From: Alphaproteobacteria bacterium HGW-Alphaproteobacteria-3
GTDB lineage: Bacteria; Pseudomonadota; Alphaproteobacteria; Parvibaculales; Parvibaculaceae
NCBI GenBank assembly: GCA_002842875.1
Contig: PHEF01000006.1
Coordinates: forward strand, 1 to 42,775
Reading direction: 5' to 3'
DNA: 42,775 nt
In this document: positions 32,403 to 40,598 of the stretch, piece by piece
Position numbering within the stretch: the first letter of the stretch is position 1
How the letters are laid out: each line of letters begins with the position of its first letter
Program-made: the position numbers and the translations under genes
Notes under the pieces: model-generated
The model's database searches: none
Told to the model about the DNA's origin: nothing
The model's input: only the letters and a program-made list of their open reading frames with translations

Positions 32403-33063
32403 AACGCTTGAGCGGGTCGCCAACGCGGCCGCCGACATCGTCGCCGCCATGCAGTCATTTGCGGAGGCTGGATCGAATATCGTCCTTGAGGTGTTGCAGG
32501 GCGCGCCGTTCGTTGAACTCGAACACTATCCCCCCGGCGACATCTGCGATCCGGAGAATGGCAGTCAGTATTATTTCCATGCCCACCCGCCGGCCAGACC
32601 GAGCTACAGCGACTTCGGGCATTTCCATCTCTTCCTGCGGCCGGAAAAGACCGGCGGCGTGGACGGCCTTTCTCGAAGCCGCGACGACAAGACGATCTGT
32701 CACCTTGCCGGCATTTCCGTCGATGAGCGGGGATTTCCGGTGGGACTTTTCACGACGAACAGGTGGGTCACCGACGAAGCCTTTTACACGGCCGAGGACA
32801 CCATCGCGATGCTCGACCGGTTTCAGATCGAGGGGCCGGTTCCCGCGCCTGAGGTCAACCTGTGGGTGTCGGCCGTACCCGTCGTTTACAGGGCCGACAT
32901 CGAAGCGCTGATCCGGGAGCGCGATGTCGCGATCGAGGCATGGCGAAAAGAGCATCCGGAGCGCGACGTTTTCGAGGATCGCCGGCTGGAGGTCGTTTCC
33001 TGGAAGAAGATCGACCTCGAGGCCCGGCTGACGGAAATACGCGAGGCGCTCGATCTCGAATAA
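32392..33063 (+). CDS. Protein of unknown function in patatin operon
   Basis: The 223-residue soluble protein has no signal peptide. Its start ATG at 32392 lies inside the end of the preceding gene (11-bp overlap), so it is translationally coupled. Visible segments are HYPPGDICDPENGSQYYFHA and GHFHLFLRPEK, with several His residues that could bind a metal, then HLAGISVDERGFPVGLFTTN, and a basic helical C-terminus with a repeated DxxxRLxEIREAL pattern. I do not recognise a characterised family. The patatin, NrtS-like and unknown genes look like a fixed three-gene unit. Confidence 0.8.
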   Translation: MNTETLERVANAAADIVAAMQSFAEAGSNIVLEVLQGAPFVELEHYPPGDICDPENGSQYYFHAHPPARPSYSDFGHFHLFLRPEKTGGVDGLSRSRDDKTICHLAGISVDERGFPVGLFTTNRWVTDEAFYTAEDTIAMLDRFQIEGPVPAPEVNLWVSAVPVVYRADIEALIRERDVAIEAWRKEHPERDVFEDRRLEVVSWKKIDLEARLTEIREALDLE

Positions 33064-33107
33064 GGCAGACCGGCTCGAATAAGGAAAACCGGCGTGCAAA
33101 CCGGAAC

Positions 33108-33135
33108 TGGCGGGTGCCGCAAGAGACACCCGCCA
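33108..33135. terminator. Bidirectional hairpin terminator
   Basis: TGGCGGGTG (33108-33116) and CACCCGCCA (33127-33135) form a perfect 9-bp stem with a 10-base loop, in the 110-bp gap between two convergent genes (stops at 33063 and 33174). AAAACC follows on the plus strand. It probably ends transcription from both sides. Confidence 0.6.
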
Positions 33136-33173
33136 AAACCGGTTTGACGCTTTCGAGTTACGGTGCGGGTGGA

Positions 33174-33374
33174 TTACCGCTTGCCGTAGCGCGAGAACTT
33201 GGGCTTGGCCGACGACGAGCAGGAGCTCGCTGCGCAAGAGCTGGCCGAGCAAGAGCTGGCAGCCGCCGAGCAGGGATTGGCGGCCTGCGAGGGGGCCGGA
33301 GCCGCGACCATGGCGATGCTTCCGAGCGCAACGGCGGAGCCGAGAACCAGCATGGACTTCTTGAGCGTACGCAT
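33174..33374 (-). CDS. Ser/Cys-rich exported mini-protein
   Basis: The 66-residue protein has a signal peptide (to APSQA, about residue 31). The mature part is about 35 residues: NPCSAAASSC, SASSCAASSC, then SSSAKPKFSRYGKR. Four cysteines at regular spacing of 4-7 residues sit in Ser/Ala, with a basic tail. AGAGGAA eight bases before the ATG is a good ribosome site. It has its own ECF-type promoter (33450-33477) and a structured leader. The composition suggests metal binding or a modified-peptide precursor, but it lacks a motif I can assign to a known RiPP family. Confidence 0.75.
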   Translation of the reverse strand: MRTLKKSMLVLGSAVALGSIAMVAAPAPSQAANPCSAAASSCSASSCAASSCSSSAKPKFSRYGKR

Positions 33375-33408
33375 TGTGTGTTCCTCTGATTATGTTTGTG
33401 CCGCAGCA

Positions 33409-33443
33409 CACCGGACGGACCGCCGTTCGGCGTTCGTCCGGTG
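33409..33443 (-). other. Stem-loop in the leader of the Cys-rich gene
   Basis: CACCGGACG (33409-33417) pairs with CGTCCGGTG (33435-33443), with a second small stem GCCG/CGGC inside. The predicted transcript begins near 33443, so the hairpin forms the first part of the 5' leader. An outer pair TGTTTGTGCC (33393-33402) and GGCACAAACA (33455-33464) spans both it and the -10 element, giving a long dyad at DNA level. Confidence 0.5.
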
Positions 33444-33449
33444 CAGTGC

Positions 33450-33477
33450 TATTCGGCACAAACAATCATCAGGTTGC
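33450..33477 (-). promoter_or_regulatory. ECF (SigF-like) promoter of the Cys-rich gene
   Basis: On the minus strand GCAACC (33477-33472), 16 bases, CGAATA (33455-33450). Compared with GTAACC-N16-CGAA there is one mismatch in the -35. The three matches in this region share spacing and the -10 core, and each precedes a gene start. Confidence 0.6.
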
Positions 33478-33527
33478 ACAATTACCGGTCACAGTCGCGT
33501 GAGCGGCGCCCGGTATACCCTGCCGGA

Positions 33528-34040
33528 TTACGCTTCGCCGCGGGCCGGGTAGCCGTTCTTCACCACATACTGAACCGCCTGGAGAACTTCGGCGAAGTTC
33601 GGCCGGGCAAACGGCATGGTCTGAACGGAAGCCGCATAAAGCTTCCGGTCGGGATCGACGAGGAAGAGGCCAGGCTCGAGGAAGACTTCCGGCTCGGCGT
33701 CCGCGATCGCCTTCGAGACGCTCAGTCCCCATTCGCGGCCAATGTCGATCGGCATGTCGTAGGCAAGCGGGAGCCTGTCGAGTTTCCAGTCGAGCTTTGC
33801 CTTCTCGGCACGCTCGGCATTGTCGGATGTGGCGGCAACCGCGATCACGCCCGCTTGCTCGAAGTCACCTATCTTGCGGTTGAGGTCATTGAGGTAGCCT
33901 TTGCAGATGGGGCAATGGAGGCCGCGATAGACGACCAGCATCGTGAAGGCCGCCGGCTTCTGTTCTGCAAGGTTGAACCTGCCTCCTCCCGCAAGCGGCA
34001 GGTCGAGATTGGGAACGGTGACTCGGGATTTGAGCGACAT
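33528..34040 (-). CDS. Peroxiredoxin-like (AhpC/TSA) protein
   Basis: The 170-residue thioredoxin-fold protein of the redoxin/AhpC group has MLVVYRGLHCPICKGYLNDL (about residues 37-56). The peroxidatic Cys stands in HCPIC, where typical peroxiredoxins have TxxC. Arg and Trp segments follow, and LEPGLFLVDPDRKLYAASVQ closes the fold. There is no signal peptide. The ATG at 34038-34040 is preceded by AAGGA at a proper distance, so I prefer it to ATGs 2 and 5 codons earlier. It is the third gene after the sigma factor and NrsF, 50 bp from the latter, and is probably part of that operon. Confidence 0.88.
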   Translation of the reverse strand: MSLKSRVTVPNLDLPLAGGGRFNLAEQKPAAFTMLVVYRGLHCPICKGYLNDLNRKIGDFEQAGVIAVAATSDNAERAEKAKLDWKLDRLPLAYDMPIDIGREWGLSVSKAIADAEPEVFLEPGLFLVDPDRKLYAASVQTMPFARPNFAEVLQAVQYVVKNGYPARGEA

Positions 34041-34090
34041 CGGCATTTCCTTCATTTCGCTGGGTCGTGAGTTGGTCGAGAACGGCGCGG

Positions 34091-34756
34091 CTACCCGGCC
34101 ACGGTCGGGATGCCGAGCCGCCAGGGAAAAAGGTGCCGCGCGAAAACGATGAAGATCGCCGTCAGGAGCGCGACGGACCCCATCTGCCAAACCAGGACCA
34201 TCAGGCTTGCGTCCTGCGCGTGAAAGAACCTGAGCCCGAATTCGGCAAGCGCGGTGGCGGCAAGCGCGGCATAGCCGATCGTCGTATAGGGCGAGACCGG
34301 CGCTCCCCGGCGTATGAGCGCGATCATCGCAATGGCGGGAACCACGGCGAGCGAGGCGATATTGGGAAGGCAGATCCAGTCGACTTCCAGAAGCGGACTC
34401 CAGGCGCCGCCGGCCATGACGCTCCGGACGCTGCCGCCAACAACGATCGCGATCCAGAGTCCCAGCGGCAGCAGCGGAAGAACACGTTCCCAGACAGGGC
34501 GGCCGGGAATGCTGGCGCACAGCGCGGCGAGACCGGCCGCAAGCGCCGTCGTCAGCGCCAGCGATTGCTCGAACAGCCAGCCGCCTTCACCGATCTTCAA
34601 GGCGATGTCCGCTCTCGGGCCCCTGTACCAGACGATAAAGGCAATCCAGGGCAAGGAGAAAGCGAGCCACACAAGCAGGCGAACCCAGGGCCAAAGAAGG
34701 CGCCGGACAGGCGTGACGTCGCCCGCCAGAGAACCAACCAACTCTTCCGTTCTCAC
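34091..34756 (-). CDS. nrsF: NrsF-family (DUF1109) anti-sigma factor
   Basis: The 221-residue protein has six hydrophobic helices after a short cytoplasmic N-terminus (EELVGSLAGDVTPVRRL), the DUF1109 layout. In Caulobacter NrsF holds SigF at the membrane and releases it on chromate or cadmium stress, with conserved cysteines involved. Here cysteines occur in AALCASIPG (about residue 80) and DWICLPNIA (about 128). It follows the sigma gene with a 39-bp gap. It is the natural inhibitor of that sigma factor. Confidence 0.9.
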   Translation of the reverse strand: MRTEELVGSLAGDVTPVRRLLWPWVRLLVWLAFSLPWIAFIVWYRGPRADIALKIGEGGWLFEQSLALTTALAAGLAALCASIPGRPVWERVLPLLPLGLWIAIVVGGSVRSVMAGGAWSPLLEVDWICLPNIASLAVVPAIAMIALIRRGAPVSPYTTIGYAALAATALAEFGLRFFHAQDASLMVLVWQMGSVALLTAIFIVFARHLFPWRLGIPTVAG

Positions 34757-34795
34757 GACCTCACTCCGCGCATTTTCCAGTTCCGTTCATCCGGT

Positions 34796-35350
34796 TCAGG
34801 CTCCCAGGGCTTGCTTCAGGGACTTCATGCCCCGGTGAACCGCTACCTTGAGGGCGGATATGGACATTCCGGTCCTCTCCGCCGCTTCCTTCAGGGACAA
34901 TTCCTGAATCTTCAGGAGCTCGATTGCCTTTCGCTGCCCTGCCGGCAGGGAGGCGATGGCGCTCTTGAGCAGATCCGGGTCTCCCTGCCCGTCCTCAAGC
35001 CAGTTCGTTTCATCGCCGGAAAATGTTTCAGGCAGTGTGTCCGTTGTGACTTCGTTTTTTGCTTTTCGGATGTGCCGCCGCTGAAGATCGACAAGCCGCC
35101 TGCGAAAAATGGCGCCCAGCCACGGAAGAAAAGGCCGCGCCGGGTCGTAGGTGTGTCTGACGGAATGCAGCGAGAGGAGCACGTCCTGGACCAGATCCTC
35201 CGGTTCTATGGAGCCTATCCATTTCGCTCTCGCCTGACGCCGAAGCACGGGCACGACCGATCTCAGGAGATGCTCATAGGCAGCTCCATCGCCGGCCTGC
35301 GCAGCCTGCATCAGCCTTTCAAGGGAAATGTCTTCAGTCCCGGTTTCCAT
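34796..35350 (-). CDS. ECF RNA polymerase sigma factor (SigF-like)
   Basis: The protein of about 184 residues has sigma region 2 (EDLVQDVLLSLHSVRHTYDP, FLPWLGAIFRRRLVDLQRR) and region 4 (LPAGQRKAIELLKIQELSLK, TGMSISALKVAVHRGMKSL). Its pairing with an NrsF-type protein points to the SigF/ECF group known from Caulobacter, which responds to heavy metals and drives bufferin and redox genes. The ATG at 35348-35350 is preferred; a TTG 14 codons earlier is the alternative. I find no matching promoter before this gene, so it may not be autoregulated. Confidence 0.92.
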   Translation of the reverse strand: METGTEDISLERLMQAAQAGDGAAYEHLLRSVVPVLRRQARAKWIGSIEPEDLVQDVLLSLHSVRHTYDPARPFLPWLGAIFRRRLVDLQRRHIRKAKNEVTTDTLPETFSGDETNWLEDGQGDPDLLKSAIASLPAGQRKAIELLKIQELSLKEAAERTGMSISALKVAVHRGMKSLKQALGA

Positions 35351-35443
35351 GACTCCGCCCGGAGCTTGCGCGGCTCCGCTTGTTTCGGGCAATCGCCGGT
35401 TTTCCGGAACCTCTTGCCCTCTCTTCCCCGCAGAAACTAATAT

Positions 35444-35459
35444 CTTACCGACCGTTTAG
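35444..35459. promoter_or_regulatory. Imperfect palindrome before TetR gene
   Basis: CTTACCGACCGTTTAG is a partial inverted repeat (CTnAnCG/CGnTnAG) ending 11 bp before the TetR start. It lies in the divergent space between that gene and the sigma factor. A TetR protein often binds such a site at its own promoter; here it could also affect the sigma operon. Confidence 0.35.
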
Positions 35460-35470
35460 GAACAAGCATC

Positions 35471-36055
35471 GTGCCACGCCGAAAGTCATTCGAACCGGAA
35501 ATCGCCCTGCAAAAAGCTCAGTCCCTCTTCTGGGAGATGGGTTATGCCGCGACGTCCATATCCGCGCTCGAGAAGCGGATGGGCATCAACCGGTTCAGCA
35601 TCTACGAGACCTTCGGTGGCAAGAAGGCGTTGTTCCTTCAGTGTCTTGAGACTTATTCGCAGGACATGAAGGCCGGCAATCTCGCCTTGTTGCGGGATCC
35701 GGGCGGGCTCGACGGCATCGGGAAATTCCTGACGAGAATGGTGGAAGGTTCACCCGCGGCCCGGCGCCGCGGCTGCTTCATGATGAATTCGCTTGTCGAG
35801 ATTTCGGGACGGGATGCCGATGTAAGCCGGATCGCCGATACGCATTTCCGCCTCGTGGAGCGAAGCCTGAGACGCGCGGTGGACGAAGCCAGGTCGCGAG
35901 GCGAAGTGGCTTCCGGCGTCGCAACGGCGGAGACGGCGAGGACCCTGCTTGCACTTGCCCATGGCGCCCTGTCGCTCGGCAGGAGCGAGTTCGGGCGTCC
36001 GGTCGCGCGCACCGCAATCCAAAGCGCGCTCGACCGGCTGGCAAGCGGACAATGA
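35471..36055 (+). CDS. TetR/AcrR-family regulator
   Basis: The 194-residue regulator with a GTG start has the helix-turn-helix in ATSISALEKRMGINRFSIYE then TFGGKKALFLQCLETY (residues 28-60). The C-terminal domain has GCFMMNSLVEI with a conserved cysteine, as in the NemR/AcuR-like group that senses reactive electrophiles, so a redox ligand is possible. It is divergent from the sigma-NrsF-redoxin operon and converges on the metal pump gene with 70 bp between. The target is unknown. Confidence 0.9.
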   Translation: MPRRKSFEPEIALQKAQSLFWEMGYAATSISALEKRMGINRFSIYETFGGKKALFLQCLETYSQDMKAGNLALLRDPGGLDGIGKFLTRMVEGSPAARRRGCFMMNSLVEISGRDADVSRIADTHFRLVERSLRRAVDEARSRGEVASGVATAETARTLLALAHGALSLGRSEFGRPVARTAIQSALDRLASGQ

Positions 36056-36125
36056 TCCCGGCACGAGCGGTGGGTCTCCCCAAAGCGTTGCGCATGTATC
36101 TGGCGCACAAGGCCATCTCCGCCGC

Positions 36126-39100
36126 TCACATTGGCGTTCGCCCGTCGGTTCCAACGCTGTCCTTCGACAATTTCATGCCGTGAACGATCGCGTAGATCGC
36201 CGGGATCACCAGAAGCGTGAGGACGGTGGACGACACCATGCCGCCAATCATCGGCACGGCGATGCGCTGCATCACTTCGGCGCCGGTCCCGGTGGCCCAC
36301 AGGATCGGCAGGAGACCGGCCATGATGGTGATGACCGTCATCATTTTCGGCCGCACGCGCCCGACGGCGCCCTCCATGATCGCGCCGTGGAGGTCGGCGC
36401 GCGTGAAGGCGCGGCTGTCGGCCTCGGCCGCGGCCTTCGCATCGCGAAGCGCGTGGTCGAGATAGAGAAGCATCACGACGCCGGTTTCGGCGGCCACCCC
36501 CGCCAGCGCGATGAAACCGACGGCGGCAGCGACGCTCATGTTGAAATCGAGCGCCGCCATCAGCCAGAGCCCGCCTACCAGTGCGAAGGGCAACGACAAC
36601 ATCACGATGAAGGTTTCGGTAAGGCCTTTGAAGTTGAGATAGAGGAGCAGGAAGATCACCAGCAACGTGACCGGGATGACGAGCGCAAGGCGCTGCTCCG
36701 CACGAGCCAGGTATTCGAACTGACCGCTCCAGGCGACCGTGTAGCCGGGCGGCAGCACGACTTCGCCGGAGACCGCGCGCCGCGCCTCGCCGACATAACC
36801 ACCGAGATCGCGGTCGCGAATATCGACAAAGACATAGACGACCGGCTGGCCGCTTTCGGTGCGTATCATGGTGGGCCCGCGCGCGCGCGTGATGTCGGCG
36901 ATCTCGCCGAGCGGAACGGCGGCACCGGCGGGCGTTGCGACGAAAACTTCGCGCGCGATCGCGTCCGGACTGGCGCGGGAGGCCTGCGGATAACGCAGCA
37001 CCACGTCGTAGCGCTCGCGCCCTTCAACCGTCGTGGTGAGGGCTTTCGCGCCCAGCGCCATCGCAATCGTCTCCTGCACCGTCTCCATCGAAAGCCCGAG
37101 CCGGGCGATGCGGTCACGGTCGGGCCTGATGTCGAGAAAATAGCCGCCATTGACGCGTTCGGCATAAGCCGACGAAGTGCCGGGAACGGCGCGCAAGACG
37201 GTTTCGACCTCGCGGGCGATCCGTTCGAGTTCGACGAGGTCGGGCCCGAATATCTTGACGCCGACCGGCGTGCGGATGCCGGTCGAGAGCATGTCGATGC
37301 GGGCCTTGATGGGCATCGTCCAGGCATTGGAGACGCCGGGAAACTGGAGCGCGGTGTCCATTTCGGCGATCAGCTTGTCCAGGTTCATGCCCGGCCGCCA
37401 TTCGTCTTCGGGTTTCAGATTGACGATCGTCTCGAACATCTCCAGCGGCGCGGGATCCGTCGCACTGTCGGCGCGGCCTGCCTTGCCCCAGACCGAGGCG
37501 ACCTCGGGAAAGCCGGCGATGATCCGGTTCTGCGTCTGCAGCAGTTCGGCGGCCTTCGTTACCGAGAGGCCCGGCAGCGTGGTCGGCATGTAGAGAAGCG
37601 TCCCCTCGTTGAGGTTCGGCATGAACTCCGAGCCGATGCGACCGAGCGGCACAACCGTGACGGCAAGCACGAGAACCGCCGCAAGGATGGTGACGCCCCG
37701 GGCGCGCAGCACCAGGCCGATCAGGGGCCTGTAGACCCAGATCAGTGCCTTGTTGAGCGGATTCCTGGCCTCCGGCACGATCCGGCCGCGAATGAAGATC
37801 GTCATCAGCACCGGAACCAGCGTGATTGAAAGAAAGGCGGCAGCCGCCATCGCGAAGGTCTTGGTCGCGGCGAGCGGCTTGAAGAGGCGGCCTTCCTGTG
37901 CCTCAAGCGTAAAGATCGGCAGAAAGGAGACGGTGATGATCAGCAGGCTGAAAAAGAGCGCCGGGCCCACTTCCTGCGCTGCCTCGATGACGACGGCGGT
38001 GCGCGAAGCGCCCGGTGGCGCATGCTCGAGCCGCTTGTGGGCATTTTCGATCATCACGATTGCCGCATCGACCATGGCACCGATCGCAATGGCGATGCCG
38101 CCAAGACTCATGATGTTGGAAGGGATACCAAGCAAATGAGTTGCGGCAAGCGCCATCAGAATGCCGACCGGCAGCGTGACGATTGCGACAAAGGCGCTTC
38201 GCGCATGCCAGAGGAACAGAAGGCAGACCAACGTCACGACGACACTTTCTTCGGCCAGGGTGCGCACCAGCGTGTCGATGGCGCGGCCGATCAGCGCCGA
38301 GCGGTCATAGACCTCGACGATTTCTGTGTTGCCGGGCAGGCTTGGCGCAACGGCCGCGAGCTCGCGTTTGACGTTTTCGATGACATCGAGCGCATTGGCG
38401 CCATGACGTTGCAAGGCGATGCCGGAGACCACCTCGCCCTCGCCCCCCAGTTCCGCAACACCGCGCCGTTCGTCCGGCGCAAGCTCGACGCGCGCCACGT
38501 CGCGCAGCAGGAGCGGCGTGCCGCTCTCGGCCCGGAGTACGATCTTTTCGATGTCGGCGATGCCGTCAAGATAACCACGGCCGCGGATCATGAATTCGGT
38601 TTCGGCAAGCTCGATGGTACGGCCGCCGACATCCATGTTGCTGGCGCGGACCGCTGCGGCGATGCCCGCAAGCGTCAGCCCGGTTTCCTTCAGCAGGAGC
38701 GGATCGACGATGATGGCATATTGCCGGACGAAGCCGCCGACCGTTGCCACCTCGGCGACGCCCTCGGCACGCGAGACGGCGAAGCGGACTTGCCAGTCCT
38801 GAATCGAGCGGAGTTCGGCAAGGTTCAGCTCGGAGGATTTCAGCGCATACTGATAGACCCAGCCGACGCCGGTTGCATCCGGCCCGAGCGACGGCGTCAC
38901 GCCGTCCGGCAGACGTTCCACCGCCGCACTCAGATATTCGAGGACGCGGCTTCGTGCCCAATAGAGGTCGGCGCCATCTTCGAAGACGACATAGACGAAG
39001 GAAACGCCGAAGAAGGAAAAGCCGCGCACGACGCGCGACCGCGGCACGTTGAGCATCGCGGTCGCGAGCGGGAAGGTCACCTGGTCCTCGACGACCTGCG

Positions 39101-39272
39101 GCGCCTGGCCGGGATAGTCGGTGACGATAATGACCTGCGTGTCCGACAGGTCCGGTATCGCGTCGAGCGGGATGCGCGCGATCGAATAAACACCGGCAAC
39201 GATCGCAAAGAGCGTACCGATCAGCACCAGAACGCTGTTGCGCGCCGACCAGCCGATGATACCCGCGATCAT
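36126..39272 (-). CDS. cusA: CusA/CzcA-family heavy-metal RND pump
   Basis: The 1048-residue inner-membrane proton-driven pump has 12 helices and two large periplasmic loops. Proton-relay residues are in AIGAMVDAAIVMIENAHKRL (Asp) and LAGVAAETGVVMLLYLDHAL (Glu), with a Lys in RVRPKMMTV. The central Met-bearing stretches DSATDPAPLEMFETI and ARIDMLSTGIRTPVG correspond to metal-binding methionines of E. coli CusA, so Cu(I)/Ag(I) is the likeliest cargo. The start overlaps the end of the adaptor gene by 4 bp (ATGA). No outer-membrane channel gene follows. Confidence 0.93.
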   Translation of the reverse strand: MIAGIIGWSARNSVLVLIGTLFAIVAGVYSIARIPLDAIPDLSDTQVIIVTDYPGQAPQVVEDQVTFPLATAMLNVPRSRVVRGFSFFGVSFVYVVFEDGADLYWARSRVLEYLSAAVERLPDGVTPSLGPDATGVGWVYQYALKSSELNLAELRSIQDWQVRFAVSRAEGVAEVATVGGFVRQYAIIVDPLLLKETGLTLAGIAAAVRASNMDVGGRTIELAETEFMIRGRGYLDGIADIEKIVLRAESGTPLLLRDVARVELAPDERRGVAELGGEGEVVSGIALQRHGANALDVIENVKRELAAVAPSLPGNTEIVEVYDRSALIGRAIDTLVRTLAEESVVVTLVCLLFLWHARSAFVAIVTLPVGILMALAATHLLGIPSNIMSLGGIAIAIGAMVDAAIVMIENAHKRLEHAPPGASRTAVVIEAAQEVGPALFFSLLIITVSFLPIFTLEAQEGRLFKPLAATKTFAMAAAAFLSITLVPVLMTIFIRGRIVPEARNPLNKALIWVYRPLIGLVLRARGVTILAAVLVLAVTVVPLGRIGSEFMPNLNEGTLLYMPTTLPGLSVTKAAELLQTQNRIIAGFPEVASVWGKAGRADSATDPAPLEMFETIVNLKPEDEWRPGMNLDKLIAEMDTALQFPGVSNAWTMPIKARIDMLSTGIRTPVGVKIFGPDLVELERIAREVETVLRAVPGTSSAYAERVNGGYFLDIRPDRDRIARLGLSMETVQETIAMALGAKALTTTVEGRERYDVVLRYPQASRASPDAIAREVFVATPAGAAVPLGEIADITRARGPTMIRTESGQPVVYVFVDIRDRDLGGYVGEARRAVSGEVVLPPGYTVAWSGQFEYLARAEQRLALVIPVTLLVIFLLLYLNFKGLTETFIVMLSLPFALVGGLWLMAALDFNMSVAAAVGFIALAGVAAETGVVMLLYLDHALRDAKAAAEADSRAFTRADLHGAIMEGAVGRVRPKMMTVITIMAGLLPILWATGTGAEVMQRIAVPMIGGMVSSTVLTLLVIPAIYAIVHGMKLSKDSVGTDGRTPM

Positions 39273-40534
39273 GGCGCCACCTGTTCGGCGGTAAATGCCG
39301 AGAGCGCCGCCTGGAGATTGCTCTCGGCGTCGATCAGGAAGATGCCGGATGTAACGATCTCTTCGCCAGCGGCAAGCCCCTCCCTGATCTCGACGTCGGC
39401 GCCGGCGCGAGCACCGAGGCGAACGTCACGCGGTTCGAAGAGCCCGTTGCCGCGCGCGACGAAGACGACCTGACGAGTGCCGTCATCGATGACCGAGGCC
39501 GCCGGCACCGCAAGCGCCGGTTCGTCGCCGACCGGCGCACCGATATCGACGCGCACGAAATGGCCGGGCTTGAGGTCCCCGTCCGGGTTCGGAACGACGA
39601 GCCGGACCCGGCCCGAACGGGTCGTCATCGCGATATCGGGATAGACGAAGTCGACAATCGCCGCACGCGGTTCGCCGGGCATGGCCGGCATCGACAATTG
39701 TGCGGTCTGGCCGGGGCGGACGAGCGCGAGGTCCTGTTCGGCGATTTCGGCGATCACCCAGAGGCTCGACAGATCGGCGATCCGGAAGAGCGTGTCACCG
39801 GCCGCAAAGCGCATGCCGTCGAGCGAGGGTTTCTCGAGCACAGTGCCGCCGACCGGCGCCTCGAAGGTCACCACCCGCGCCGGTGTGCGCGTGCGTGCCA
39901 TTTCCGCGATGACGGCATTGGAAATGCCGAAGAGGCGGAGATTGCTCGCGGCACGCTCGACATCGCGGCCGCCGCGCGACAATGCCGAAAGATAATCGGC
40001 CTGTTTGCGCAGCAATTCGTCGCTTTCGATCCAGGTTGTCAGCAGCGGTTCGCCGGCCGCCACCGTGCCGCCAGTGGTGCGGACATCGAGACGTTCGACA
40101 AATCCGTCGAACCGCGCCGTCACCAGAGCCACGCGCGCTTCGTCTACGGTTACGGTACCGGCGCCGCGAATCGTGCGGACGAGGTCGCGGCGTTCGACCG
40201 GCGCCGTCCTGACGCCAGCGCGTTGCGTTTTTTCCGGGCCGATACGGACGGTTCCGGCGGGCGCCGCCACATCCTCCTCATAGACGGGGATGTAATCCAT
40301 CCCCATCGAATCCTTCTTCGGCACCGGCGATATGTCGGGCAGGCCCATCGGGTTGCGGTAATAACGGACTTTCCGTTCATCAGATGCGGCGGGCGCGGCA
40401 TCGTCCGTCGCCTCTGCCGCCGCATAGATAACCGCGCCTTCGACGGGATCGGAAGCGATGCTCCCTATGCCGGCGGCGGCGGCGGCCGCCGCCGCAAGCA
40501 CGGCAATCGCGAACGCCTTGGATAAGCGAACCAT
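39269..40534 (-). CDS. cusB: CusB-type RND periplasmic adaptor
   Basis: The 421-residue membrane-fusion protein has an N-terminal hydrophobic anchor or signal with an alanine run. A YRNPMGLPDISPVPKKDSMG segment (about residues 59-78) is the usual heavy-metal-binding-domain tail with Met residues. It is followed by a barrel-sandwich domain (GFVERLDVRTTGGTVAAGEP), a helical hairpin and a beta-barrel domain. It links the pump to an outer-membrane channel and hands metal to it. AGGAGAG precedes the ATG. It heads the two-gene pump operon and follows the small exported protein. Confidence 0.92.
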   Translation of the reverse strand: MVRLSKAFAIAVLAAAAAAAAGIGSIASDPVEGAVIYAAAEATDDAAPAASDERKVRYYRNPMGLPDISPVPKKDSMGMDYIPVYEEDVAAPAGTVRIGPEKTQRAGVRTAPVERRDLVRTIRGAGTVTVDEARVALVTARFDGFVERLDVRTTGGTVAAGEPLLTTWIESDELLRKQADYLSALSRGGRDVERAASNLRLFGISNAVIAEMARTRTPARVVTFEAPVGGTVLEKPSLDGMRFAAGDTLFRIADLSSLWVIAEIAEQDLALVRPGQTAQLSMPAMPGEPRAAIVDFVYPDIAMTTRSGRVRLVVPNPDGDLKPGHFVRVDIGAPVGDEPALAVPAASVIDDGTRQVVFVARGNGLFEPRDVRLGARAGADVEIREGLAAGEEIVTSGIFLIDAESNLQAALSAFTAEQVAP

Positions 40535-40598
40535 TCAAGTCTCTCCTGAAGCTGATGTAACAGTCGGCGCGCAACCGGAAAGGCGGCGCGCCGGTGCG

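Noticed and set aside
35949..39473. Two long plus-strand frames (626 and 483 codons) opposite the RND pump
   Set aside because: They mirror CusA coding sequence, and CusA is certain from its motifs. Products are His/Arg/Asp-rich without any fold.
40458..40500. GCC/GGC trinucleotide run in the start of cusB
   Set aside because: It encodes the alanine run of the adaptor's signal/anchor segment and needs no separate explanation.
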